Of a stretch of 64,000 nucleotides of DNA, positions 43,651-51,707 are shown piece by piece. A program made the translations under genes and the position numbers. The notes under the pieces were generated by a model. That model saw nothing but the letters and a program-made list of their open reading frames with translations, had not been told where the DNA came from and made no database searches. Where the stretch lies: NCBI RefSeq assembly GCF_013778305.1, contig NZ_JACEIC010000002.1, forward strand, positions 437,708 through 501,707, given 5' to 3'. This DNA comes from Nocardioides agri. GTDB lineage: Bacteria; Actinomycetota; Actinomycetes; Propionibacteriales; Nocardioidaceae. Positions within the stretch are counted from its first letter, which is position 1. Every line of letters begins with the position of its first letter.

Positions 43651-44816
43651 CAGTCGTCGCCCTGCTCGGCGCCGGCCGAGGCGTCCTGGCTGAAGTCGAG
43701 CAGGAAGGCGTACTCCGGCCGCCACGACAGCTCGACGGGCTCACCCGTGCGGTAGAGCCGCCGGTGGCCGGTGTTCTGCTGGAAGACCTGCAGCTCCTGG
43801 CCCCACGGCATCCGCACGAGGTACTGGGTGCTGACGCCGACGAAGCTGACGTCGGACACCACACCTCCGGGGATCGAGTTGCCCGGTGCGTCGAGCTCCT
43901 CCCCCGGGTCGCCGATCAGCACCTTCTCGGGCCGGATGCCGATCCAGCCCTTGTCGCCGTCGGCGTGCGTCCGGGCCGCGGGGATCGAGACGTCGATGCC
44001 GTGCATGTCCACCGTCACCACGTCGCCGCTGCGGCTCTTGACCACGCCCTCGATGAGGTTGGACTGGCCGAGGAAGTTAGCGACGAACGTCGTGTGCGGA
44101 TTCTCGTAGAGCTCCTCCGGAGCGCCCATCTGCTCGATGACGCCAGCGTTCATGACCGCGACCGTGTCGGCCATCGTCATGGCCTCCTCCTGGTCGTGGG
44201 TGACGTGCACGAACGTCAGCCCGACCTCGGTCTGGATCCGCTTGAGCTCGATCTGCATGCCCCGGCGCAGCTTGAGGTCGAGCGCGCCCAGCGGCTCGTC
44301 GAGCAGCAGCACCTCCGGCTCGTTGATCAGCGCCCGCGCGAGCGCGACCCGCTGCTGCTGCCCGCCGGACAGCTGCATCGGCCGCTTGCGCGCCTGGCTC
44401 TCCAGCTCGACCAGCGCCAGCATCTCGCGGACCTTCTCGTCGACCCCGGAGACCTTGCGACGCTTGAGGCCGAAGGCGACGTTCTCGTGGATGTCGAGGT
44501 GCGGGAAGAGCGCGTAGTTCTGGAACACGGTGTTCACCGGCCGCCGGTAGGGCTTGGCATAGGTGATGTCCTGGCCGGCCAGCGTGATCGTGCCGGAGGT
44601 CGGCGCCTCGAGCCCGGCGACCATCCGCAGCGTCGTCGTCTTCCCGCAGCCGGACGGGCCGAGCAGCGCGAAGAACGACCCACGCGGGATGTCCAGGTCG
44701 AGGTCCCGCACCGCGGTGAACGCACCGAAGGACTTCGTGACGCCCCGCAGCCGCAGCCCGTCGTACGTCGTGCCGTCGCCGGCCGCGGGGGTCGACGCCT
44801 CAGCCACCTGTGACAT
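43650..44816 (-). CDS. Spermidine/putrescine ABC importer ATPase (PotA-like), cluster 2
   Basis: The 388-residue ATPase has Walker A GPSGCGKTT (about 53), signature [15 protein letters not shown], Walker [17 protein letters not shown] and switch His in [16 protein letters not shown]-terminal TOBE-type domain (about 290-375) follows. IGIRPEKVLIGDPG is the typical PotA regulatory segment. It begins 17 bases inside the receptor gene and ends in a one-base overlap with PotB, so the operon is tightly coupled. It supplies energy for uptake through the permease pair downstream. Confidence 0.93.
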   Translation of the reverse strand: MSQVAEASTPAAGDGTTYDGLRLRGVTKSFGAFTAVRDLDLDIPRGSFFALLGPSGCGKTTTLRMVAGLEAPTSGTITLAGQDITYAKPYRRPVNTVFQNYALFPHLDIHENVAFGLKRRKVSGVDEKVREMLALVELESQARKRPMQLSGGQQQRVALARALINEPEVLLLDEPLGALDLKLRRGMQIELKRIQTEVGLTFVHVTHDQEEAMTMADTVAVMNAGVIEQMGAPEELYENPHTTFVANFLGQSNLIEGVVKSRSGDVVTVDMHGIDVSIPAARTHADGDKGWIGIRPEKVLIGDPGEELDAPGNSIPGGVVSDVSFVGVSTQYLVRMPWGQELQVFQQNTGHRRLYRTGEPVELSWRPEYAFLLDFSQDASAGAEQGDD

Positions 44817-45990
44817 TGGCCCAGTCTCCTTCGTACTCGATCTGCTGCTGGTCGTTGAGCGGCATGAAGTCGAAGGTGACCTTCAACGTGTCCGCGTCCG
44901 GGAAGATCAGCTCGTTGTCGACGAGGGAGGGGTCGATCTTCTCCATCTCCTCGCGCGCGCCCTTGACCGGGCAGATGTAGTTGACCCAGGCGGCGAGCTT
45001 GGCGGCGACCTCGGGCTCGTAGAAGTAGTCGATCCACTTCTCGGCGTTGGCCTGGTGCTGCGCGAGGTTCGGCACGAGCATGTTGTCGCTCCAGAGCGAC
45101 AGGCCCTCCTCGGGCGCCACGAACTTGATGTCCGGGTTCTCGAACTGGAGCTGGATGACGTCACCCGACCACGCCTCGCAGGCGAGGATGTTGCCGGCCG
45201 CGAGGTCCTGCGTGTACTCGTTGCCCGTGAACGCGCGGACCTGACCGTTGTCCACGACCTCCTGGAGCCGGTCGATCGCGTTGCCCCACTGGGCCGGGGT
45301 GAAGCTGCCGGGGTCGGACCCCGTCACCTTCAGCATGAAGCCCATCGTGTCGCGCATCTCCGAGAGCAGCGTGACCCGTCCCTTGAGGTCCGAGCGGGTG
45401 AGCAGCTCCTCGAAGCTCTTCACCTCGCCGGTCTTCGAGGCGTTGTAGGCGATGCCGGTGAGCCCGCTCTGCCAGGGCGCGTGGAACTCCAGGTCGCGGT
45501 CCCACTGCCGGTTGCGCAGGGGGTCGATGAGGTTCTTGTGCAGGTTGGGCACCTTCGCGGCGTCCAGCGGCTGGATCCAGCCGAGACCGATCATCCGCGC
45601 CGCCATCCAGTCGGTCAGCATCATCATGTCGCGGTTGATCGGCTCGCACGCGGAGAGCTGGTTGCGGACCTTGGCGTAGAACTCGGAGTTGTCGTTGACG
45701 TCGTCGGTGTAGTCGACCGTGATGCCGGTGCGGTCCTGGAAGACGGAGGTCGTCGAGGTCTTCTTCTTGCGCGGGTCGATGTACTGGGGCCAGTTGGAGA
45801 TGATCAGCTCCTTCTGACTCGCGGACAGGTCCTTCGCGCGGCACTCGAACGGGTCCTGCTGGGCGCCGTCGGTCGAGAAGAACGGCAGCTTCAGCGCGGC
45901 GAGGCTGACACCGGCGAAGGCGACCCCTCCTCCGGCCTTGAGCAGGCTGCGGCGCGACAGGCCGCTCCCGCCCCCGGGTCCCTGCGCCAT
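44800..45990 (-). CDS. Spermidine/putrescine-binding protein with Tat signal, cluster 2
   Basis: The 396-residue receptor begins with a twin-arginine signal (SRRSLLKAGGGVAFAG) rather than the lipobox seen in cluster 1. The mature part is PotD-like, with ELIISNWPQYIDP, VDYTDDVNDNSEFYAKV, DWMAARMIGLGWIQPLD and WSDNMLVPNLAQH, the segment that encloses the amine. AAGGGAG lies seven bases before the ATG at 45990. It is the first gene of the importer operon and is divergent from the Lrp/AsnC regulator gene. The strong PotD-like features make a polyamine ligand more secure here than in cluster 1. Confidence 0.9.
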   Translation of the reverse strand: MAQGPGGGSGLSRRSLLKAGGGVAFAGVSLAALKLPFFSTDGAQQDPFECRAKDLSASQKELIISNWPQYIDPRKKKTSTTSVFQDRTGITVDYTDDVNDNSEFYAKVRNQLSACEPINRDMMMLTDWMAARMIGLGWIQPLDAAKVPNLHKNLIDPLRNRQWDRDLEFHAPWQSGLTGIAYNASKTGEVKSFEELLTRSDLKGRVTLLSEMRDTMGFMLKVTGSDPGSFTPAQWGNAIDRLQEVVDNGQVRAFTGNEYTQDLAAGNILACEAWSGDVIQLQFENPDIKFVAPEEGLSLWSDNMLVPNLAQHQANAEKWIDYFYEPEVAAKLAAWVNYICPVKGAREEMEKIDPSLVDNELIFPDADTLKVTFDFMPLNDQQQIEYEGDWANVTGG

Positions 45991-46083
45991 CCGGACTCCC
46001 TTCGCACCCGTGCCCCCAACGCTCCGGATCGTGCCACGCAGATGCACCATCGACAAGCGATCCAGTCGATTGGAAACACGTAC

Positions 46084-46096
46084 GCAACGAAATCCC
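46084..46096. promoter_or_regulatory. Motif copy in the importer/Lrp divergent promoter
   Basis: GCAACGAAATCCC is the reverse complement of GGGATTTCGTTGC and matches the motif in the aldehyde dehydrogenase promoter. It lies 21-33 bases before the regulator start and about 95 bases before the receptor gene, where an autoregulatory Lrp/AsnC site is expected. Confidence 0.5.
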
Positions 46097-46116
46097 TCGC
46101 TCGCTACCATTTCGCC

Positions 46117-46590
46117 ATGACGAAGCGGAACGGCGGCGGCCGGGCGTCCCTCGACGACGTCTCGAAGGCGATCATCGAGCAGCTCCAGCAGGACGGCCGG
46201 CGCTCGTACGCCGCCATCGGCAAGGAGGTGGGCCTCTCCGAGGCCGCCGTGCGCCAGCGGGTCCAGCGGCTGATCGAGGCCGGCATCATGCAGGTCGTCG
46301 CCGTGACCGACCCGATCGAGCTGGGGTTCGCCCGCCAGGCCATGGTCGGCATCCGGGTCTCCGGCCCGGTTGACACGGTCGCGGACCGGCTCGCGGAGCT
46401 CGACGAGGTCGACTACGTCGTCGTCACCGCCGGGACCTACGACGTGCTGGTCGAGGTCGTCTGCGAGAGCGACGAGCACCTGCTCGAGCTGATCTCGGGC
46501 CGGATCCGGGCGATCGAGGGCGTGAGCGCCACCGAGACCTTCATGTACCTCCAGCTGCGCAAGCAGACCTACTCGTGGGGTGTGCGCTGA
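46117..46590 (+). CDS. Lrp/AsnC-family transcriptional regulator
   Basis: The 157-residue protein has an AsnC-type helix-turn-helix (about 10-60) with LDDVSKAIIEQLQQDGRRSYAAIGKEVGLSEAAVRQRVQRLIEAG. An RAM ligand-binding domain follows (about 70-155) with VVTAGTYDVLVEVVCESDEHLLELI and the final strand TETFMYLQL. Such proteins form octamers that sense amino acids or related amines. The gene is divergent from the second importer and overlaps the FAD oxidoreductase gene by 16 bases. It is the best candidate to control the whole polyamine region through the shared promoter motif. Confidence 0.92.
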   Translation: MTKRNGGGRASLDDVSKAIIEQLQQDGRRSYAAIGKEVGLSEAAVRQRVQRLIEAGIMQVVAVTDPIELGFARQAMVGIRVSGPVDTVADRLAELDEVDYVVVTAGTYDVLVEVVCESDEHLLELISGRIRAIEGVSATETFMYLQLRKQTYSWGVR

Positions 46591-47963
46591 TCCCTCACTA
46601 CGAACGGCTCTCGCTCTGGCACGACACCGCCGAGAGCGACTGGACCCAGCGTCCGCCGCTCGACGGCGACGCCGAGGCCGACGTCGTCGTGGTGGGCGCC
46701 GGCTACACCGGCCTCTGGACCGCCTACTACCTCGCCGAGGCGGACCCGGAGCTGCGGATCGTCGTCGTCGAGGCCGAGACCGCCGGCTTCGGCGCCTCCG
46801 GGCGCAACGGCGGCTGGTGCTCGGCGCTCTTCCCCGCCTCGCTGGACACGCTCGCCGGGTCCGCCGGCCGGGCCGGCGCGCTGGCCCAGCACCGGGCGAT
46901 GCGCGCGACCGTCGACGAGGTGCTGCGCGCCGCGGACGCGGAGGGCATCGACGCCCAGGCCGCCAAGGGCGGCACGATCGCCCTGGCCCGCAACCGAGCG
47001 CAGTGGTCACGGGCGCGCGCCGAGGTGGCGCACGCCCGGGCGTGGGGCCGCGGCGACGACGACGTGCGGCTGCTCGGCCGGGGCGAGGCTGCGGCGGTGC
47101 TGCGCGCCACCGGCACCCGCGGCGCGACGTACACCCCCGACTGCGCGGCGATCCACCCGGCCCGGCTGGCGCGCGGCCTGGCCGACGCGGTGGAGCGCCG
47201 GGGCGTGACCATCCACGAGGGCACGCGGGTGACGGCGATCGAGCCGCGCCGGGTGCGCACGGACCGCGGCGTCGTGCGGACCCGCACGGTCGTGCGCGCC
47301 ACCGAGGGCTACACGGCCTCGCTGCGTGGTCAGCGCCGGGCGCTGGTGCCGCTCTACTCCTTGATCATCGCCACCGAGCCGCTGCCGCCGGAGACCTGGG
47401 CGGAGATCGGGCTGGCCCGGCGCGAGACCTTCACCGACCACCGCCACCTCATCGTCTACGGGCAGCGCACGGCCGACGACCGTCTGGTGTTCGGCGGCCG
47501 CGGCGCGCCGTACCACTTCGGCTCGCGGGTGCGCCCCGAGAACGACCACGACGAGCGCGTGTTCGCCAGGCTGTACGGCGCGCTCGTCGACCTCTTCCCC
47601 GTCGTCGCCGGGACCCGGGTGACCCACGCCTGGGGCGGTGCGCTCGGCGTGCCGCGCGACTGGTGCGCCTCGGTCGGCCTCGACCGGGAGACCGGGATCG
47701 CGTGGGCCGGCGGGTACGTCGGCGACGGTGTCGGCACCACCAACCTCGCCGGGCGGACGCTGCGCGACCTCGTGCTCGGCCACGACACCGAGCTCACCCG
47801 GCTGCCGTGGGTCGGGCACCGCTCGCGCACCTGGGAGCCGGAGCCGCTGCGCTGGCTGGGCATCAACGCCGGGCTGCGCGCGATGACGCTGGCCGACGCG
47901 GAGGAGTCGGTGACCCGGATGCCCAGCCTCATCGCCAAGGCGGCCGGTCCTCTGCTGGGATGA
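46575..47963 (+). CDS. FAD-dependent amine oxidoreductase (PuuB/DAO family)
   Basis: The 462-residue flavoprotein has the dinucleotide motif ADVVVVGAGYTGLWTAYYLAE at about 36-56 and the DAO-family segment GFGASGRNGGWCSALFPASL, which covers the FAD in gamma-glutamylputrescine oxidase and related enzymes. The C-terminal AWAGGYVGDGVGTTNLAGRTLRDL closes the FAD site. It probably oxidises a primary or secondary amine to an aldehyde and H2O2. The substrate could be glutamylated putrescine, but no glutamylputrescine synthetase (PuuA) is present in the window. The GTG at 46575 overlaps the regulator gene, and DDAH follows after four bases. Confidence 0.87.
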   Translation: MGCALIPHYERLSLWHDTAESDWTQRPPLDGDAEADVVVVGAGYTGLWTAYYLAEADPELRIVVVEAETAGFGASGRNGGWCSALFPASLDTLAGSAGRAGALAQHRAMRATVDEVLRAADAEGIDAQAAKGGTIALARNRAQWSRARAEVAHARAWGRGDDDVRLLGRGEAAAVLRATGTRGATYTPDCAAIHPARLARGLADAVERRGVTIHEGTRVTAIEPRRVRTDRGVVRTRTVVRATEGYTASLRGQRRALVPLYSLIIATEPLPPETWAEIGLARRETFTDHRHLIVYGQRTADDRLVFGGRGAPYHFGSRVRPENDHDERVFARLYGALVDLFPVVAGTRVTHAWGGALGVPRDWCASVGLDRETGIAWAGGYVGDGVGTTNLAGRTLRDLVLGHDTELTRLPWVGHRSRTWEPEPLRWLGINAGLRAMTLADAEESVTRMPSLIAKAAGPLLG

Positions 47964-47967
47964 GCAC

Positions 47968-48744
47968 ATGAAGCGCGTGCTCGTCCGACGTCCCGGTCCC
48001 CACCTCGCCGACGGCCTCGTCACCCACATCGAGCGCTCCCCCGTCGACGTCGACCTCGCCCGACACCAGTGGGAGCGCTACGTCGCGGCGCTGCTGAGCG
48101 AGGGCTGGGAGATCATCGAGGTCGAGCCTGCCGAGGACTGCCCCGACGCGGTGTTCGTCGAGGACACCGTCGTCGTGCTCGGCGACCTCGCGGTCATCAG
48201 TCGACCGGGGGCCGACGAGCGCAAGCCCGAGACCGCCGGCACCGAGGCCGCACTGGCCGGCCTGGGCTACCGGATCGCCCGGATCGAGGCGCCCGGCACC
48301 CTCGACGGCGGCGACGTGCTCAAGCACGTGGGACCCGACGGCACCACGACGGTGTGGGTGGGGCTGGGCGGCCGCACCAACGCGGCGGGCATCGAGCAGC
48401 TGGCCGCGCACCTGGCACCGCTCGGCGCGGAGGTGGTGACCGTGCCGACGACGCGGGTGCTGCACCTGAAGTCGGCGGTCACCGCGCTCCCCGACGGCAC
48501 CGTCGTCGGCCACGAGCCGCTGGTCGACGACCCGGCGACGTGGCCGGACTTCCTGCCGGTGCCCGAGGAGCCGGGGGCGCACGTCGTCGTGCTCGACGAC
48601 ACCACGGTCCTCATGTCGACCAGCGCGCCCCGCACCCGCGAGCTGTTCGAGCGGCGCGGCCTGCGCGTGGTCGCCGTCGACATCTCCGAGTACGAGAAGC
48701 TCGAGGGCTGCGTGACCTGCCTGTCGGTGCGGCTGCGCGGCTGA
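47968..48744 (+). CDS. ddaH: Dimethylarginine dimethylaminohydrolase
   Basis: The 258-residue amidinotransferase-fold enzyme hydrolyses methylated arginines to citrulline and methylamines. FVEDTVVVLGDLAVISRPG holds the substrate-binding Asp/Glu region, TLDGGDVLKH the Asp-Gly-Gly loop, LHLKSAVTALPDG the catalytic His, and the C-terminal EGCVTCLSVRL the nucleophile, probably Cys251. It follows the FAD oxidase by four bases and so belongs to the Lrp-headed operon. Arginine deiminase-like specificity is an alternative, but the motif spacing fits DDAH better. It connects guanidino compounds to the amine pathway. Confidence 0.87.
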   Translation: MKRVLVRRPGPHLADGLVTHIERSPVDVDLARHQWERYVAALLSEGWEIIEVEPAEDCPDAVFVEDTVVVLGDLAVISRPGADERKPETAGTEAALAGLGYRIARIEAPGTLDGGDVLKHVGPDGTTTVWVGLGGRTNAAGIEQLAAHLAPLGAEVVTVPTTRVLHLKSAVTALPDGTVVGHEPLVDDPATWPDFLPVPEEPGAHVVVLDDTTVLMSTSAPRTRELFERRGLRVVAVDISEYEKLEGCVTCLSVRLRG

Positions 48745-48750
48745 GCGACC

Positions 48751-50223
48751 TCAGCCGAGGCCGTTGGCGGCGGTGTCGGCCGGCTTCGTCGGCGAGGTCA
48801 GCCAGGCCGCGAAGAACCCGTCGAGGTCCTCGCCGCTGACCTCCTCCGCGAGCGCCGTGAACTGCGCGGTCGAGCCCGTCGCGCCGCCGCGCTCGGCCAC
48901 CCAGCGCCGCAGGAGCGACCAGAAGTCGGCCTCCCCGATGCGGTTGCGCAGGGCCTGGATCGCCATCGACCCGCGTTGGTAGACGAACGGCGCGAAGATG
49001 CTGCTCACGCAGTTCTGGTACGTCGGGCAGGGGTTCGCGACCTTGTTGGCCCAGAAGTCGTCGTCGGCGGCCATCGCGTCGTACTCCGCGCGCAGCCGGG
49101 CAGCCGCCGGCGTGCCGCCGTGGGTCTCGGCGTAGCGCCACTCGAAGAAGGTCGCCGCGCCCTCGTTGAGCCAGATGTCGGACCACGACTCGACCGCGAC
49201 CGAGTCGCCGAACCACTGGTGCGCGAGCTCGTGGACGAGCGTCGCGAGGTCGAGGCTCGCCGGCGAGTACGTCGGCCGCGTCTGGTTCTCCAGCGCGAAG
49301 CCGGGCTCGAGGCTGGTGGCCAGCCCCCCGACGGTCGAGAACGGGTAGGGCCCGACCTCGCCCGCCAGCCACTCGGTGACCTCGGGCGTGCGGCGCAGCA
49401 GCGCCATCGCCTCGGGCTTGAGCGCGGTCGGGAGCGCGCGCGAGACCGCGACCAGCCAGGGCAGCCCGTTGCGGGTGCCCTGCGCGACCTTGAAGCGCCC
49501 GGCCGCGAAGAACGCGAGGTAGGGGACCATCGGCTCGTCGGCACGCCAGGTGGTCGTCGCCAGGTCGCCGCGGACCTTGCGGCGCACCTGGCGCCCGTTG
49601 GCGACGACGTCGAGCGCCTTCGGCACCGTGATGCTGATCCGGATCGCCGCGCGGTCCCGCGGGTGGTCGTTGGCCGGGAACCACCACGGCGCCATGTGCG
49701 GCTGGTTCATCGCGACGACCTCTCCGGCGCCGGCCAGCCAGTTGCCCTCACCGGCGTAGGAGTAGCGCCCGGGCCGGCCGGCGTAGCGGACCCGCACGTC
49801 GACGGTCTGGCCGGCGCCCAGCCGATGGGCGACCGCGAGCTCGTGGCGCTGCTGGGTGAACCCGGACGGCGCGCCGGCCACGTGCACCGAGGTGACGGGC
49901 AGCAGGAAGTCGAGGTTGAACGACGAGAGCGGCTCCAGGCCGCGGATCCGCAGGTCGGTCCAGCCGGACAGCGTGCCCGTAGCGAGGTCGTAGCGGTCGT
50001 GGATGTCGTAGGAGACGACGTCGATGCCGCCGTTGCCGTCGAGCGGGAAGTAGGGGTCGCCGATGCCGGACGGCCCGGGCCGCGGCGCGGTCTCACCGCC
50101 CGCCTCCCCCGCCAGGACCCCTGCGGGAAGGAGGGCGAGACCGAGCGCCGCCGCGAGGGCGGCGACGAGCGGACGGACACCGGGCACGAAGGCACGGTAT
50201 CCGAGCGCGGCCGATCCGAGCAC
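48751..50223 (-). CDS. Secreted M1-family metallopeptidase
   Basis: The 490-residue aminopeptidase-like protein has an N-terminal signal segment (VRPLVAALAAALGLALLPAG), a beta-rich domain (about 50-200) and the M1 catalytic domain. Zinc ligands are His331 and His335 in HELAHQWFGDS and Glu354 in WLNEGAATFFEW, with catalytic Glu332. The usual GAMEN substrate loop is replaced by a looser sequence near SLEPGFALENQ, so exopeptidase specificity may differ. It lacks the large C-terminal helical domain of PepN. A GTG at 50223 is used; a GTG at 50184 is also plausible. It is secreted and may process peptides outside the cell. Confidence 0.86.
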   Translation of the reverse strand: MLGSAALGYRAFVPGVRPLVAALAAALGLALLPAGVLAGEAGGETAPRPGPSGIGDPYFPLDGNGGIDVVSYDIHDRYDLATGTLSGWTDLRIRGLEPLSSFNLDFLLPVTSVHVAGAPSGFTQQRHELAVAHRLGAGQTVDVRVRYAGRPGRYSYAGEGNWLAGAGEVVAMNQPHMAPWWFPANDHPRDRAAIRISITVPKALDVVANGRQVRRKVRGDLATTTWRADEPMVPYLAFFAAGRFKVAQGTRNGLPWLVAVSRALPTALKPEAMALLRRTPEVTEWLAGEVGPYPFSTVGGLATSLEPGFALENQTRPTYSPASLDLATLVHELAHQWFGDSVAVESWSDIWLNEGAATFFEWRYAETHGGTPAAARLRAEYDAMAADDDFWANKVANPCPTYQNCVSSIFAPFVYQRGSMAIQALRNRIGEADFWSLLRRWVAERGGATGSTAQFTALAEEVSGEDLDGFFAAWLTSPTKPADTAANGLG

Positions 50224-50292
50224 TTGCCAGCGGGACGTGACCTGTGGCTAAACTCTAGTTATTCACTCGACTTAAGCGAACGGAGAGCCCGG

Positions 50293-51630
50293 ATGCAGGT
50301 CCGCACGCTCGAGGTACCGGTCCTGGGCAACCACACCCACCTGGTCCACGACGGGCGCCTCGCGCTGGTCGTCGACCCCCCGCGCGACCCGTCGCCGGTC
50401 GAGGCCGCCGCCGAGGAGGCCGGTGTCGAGATCAGCGCCGTGGCGGACACCCACATCCACAACGACTACGTCTCCGGCGCCCTCGGCCTGGCCCGCCGGC
50501 ACGGCGCGGACTACCTGCTCGCCGCCGAGGAGGCGGTCGAGTTCGAGCGGGTCGGCGTCCGCGACGGCGACGTGCTCCACTACGGCCGGCTCGAGGTCGA
50601 GGTGCTCGCCACCCCCGGACACACCCGCCACCACCAGTCGTTCCTGGTGCGGGACGCGGACGAGCCGGCCGCGCTGTTCAGCGGCGGCAGCCTCCTGCAC
50701 GGCACCGTCGGCCGCACCGACCTCGTCGACCCGCGGCTGAGCCACGACCTGGCCCGGGCCCAGTGGGCCAGCGCCCGCCGCCTCGGCGCGCTCGACCCGC
50801 GGACCCGGCTCCTCCCCACGCACGGCTTCGGCAGCTTCTGCGCGAGCACCACCGCCGACGGCAGCGGCAGCACCGTCGGCGACGAGCTGGCCGCCAACCC
50901 GGCGCTCACCCTCGACGCGGCGACGTTCGTCGCCGAGCTGGTCGCCGGGTTCGGCCCGGTGCCGTCGTACTACCACCACATGGCGCCGCTCAACCGCGCC
51001 GGCTCCGGGCGCTCCGAGCCCCGGCCCGGCCGGCCGGTCACCCGCGAGGAGGTCACCGACGCGATCCTGTCCGGCCAGTGGGTGGTCGACCTCCGCACCC
51101 GCGACCGCTTCGCGGCCGCCCATGTGCCCGGGTCGGTGAGCGTCGAGTACTCCGACCAGTTCGCGACCTACGTCGGCTGGCTGGTGCCGTGGGGCGACGA
51201 CCTCGTCCTGCTCCACGACTCCCCCGCCGACGTCGGCTCGGCGCTGCACGACCTGGCCGCGATCGGCATCGACGGTCCCGGCATCCACCAGCTCGCGGCA
51301 GCTGCTCCGCTGCCCGCGAGCTACCGCCGGGCGACCTGGGCGGACTTCCGCGAGGAGTCCGCCCCGCGGATCGTCGTCGACGTCCGCCAGCGCGACGAGT
51401 ACGACGACGCGCACCTGCCCGGTGCGCACCACGTGCCCGTCCACGAGATCGAGACCCGCGCCGGCGCGCTCCCCGCCGGCGAGCTGTGGGTCCACTGCCG
51501 CTCCGGCTACCGGGCCGGGATCGCCGCGAGTCTGCTCCACCGCGGTGGGCGCAGCGTCGTCCACGTCGACGACAGCTGGGACCGGGTCGCCGAGCTGGCG
51601 ATCCCCACGACGGGAGGTGTCGCCGCCTGA
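50293..51630 (+). CDS. Metallo-beta-lactamase-fold persulfide dioxygenase-like protein with two rhodanese domains
   Basis: The 445-residue protein starts with an MBL fold (about 1-240). Its metal motif THIHNDYVSGA provides His54, His56 and Asp58, and TPGHTRHHQ a further His. This is close to the persulfide dioxygenase (ETHE1/Blh) type. A first rhodanese domain (about 255-345) lacks the catalytic Cys (LVLLHDS), and the second (about 350-440) keeps Cys402 in HCRSGYR. It likely handles persulfide sulfur, oxidising or transferring it. The ATG at 50293 follows GGAGAG. The methanethiol-oxidase-like gene and the YeeE transporter follow on the same strand. Confidence 0.85.
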   Translation: MQVRTLEVPVLGNHTHLVHDGRLALVVDPPRDPSPVEAAAEEAGVEISAVADTHIHNDYVSGALGLARRHGADYLLAAEEAVEFERVGVRDGDVLHYGRLEVEVLATPGHTRHHQSFLVRDADEPAALFSGGSLLHGTVGRTDLVDPRLSHDLARAQWASARRLGALDPRTRLLPTHGFGSFCASTTADGSGSTVGDELAANPALTLDAATFVAELVAGFGPVPSYYHHMAPLNRAGSGRSEPRPGRPVTREEVTDAILSGQWVVDLRTRDRFAAAHVPGSVSVEYSDQFATYVGWLVPWGDDLVLLHDSPADVGSALHDLAAIGIDGPGIHQLAAAAPLPASYRRATWADFREESAPRIVVDVRQRDEYDDAHLPGAHHVPVHEIETRAGALPAGELWVHCRSGYRAGIAASLLHRGGRSVVHVDDSWDRVAELAIPTTGGVAA

Positions 51631-51642
51631 CGCACACCTGAG

Positions 51643-51661
51643 GCCGGGCCAGGCACCCGGC
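51643..51661 (+). other. Small GC hairpin after the MBL-rhodanese gene
   Basis: GCCGGG and CCCGGC enclose a seven-base loop, 13 bases after the stop codon. There is no T-run. It may slow transcription or protect the transcript end between the two sulfur genes. Confidence 0.3.
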
Positions 51662-51707
51662 GGCGTACCACCAAGGCACATGGGGCCCCTACTCGGAGGA
51701 AAGCACC

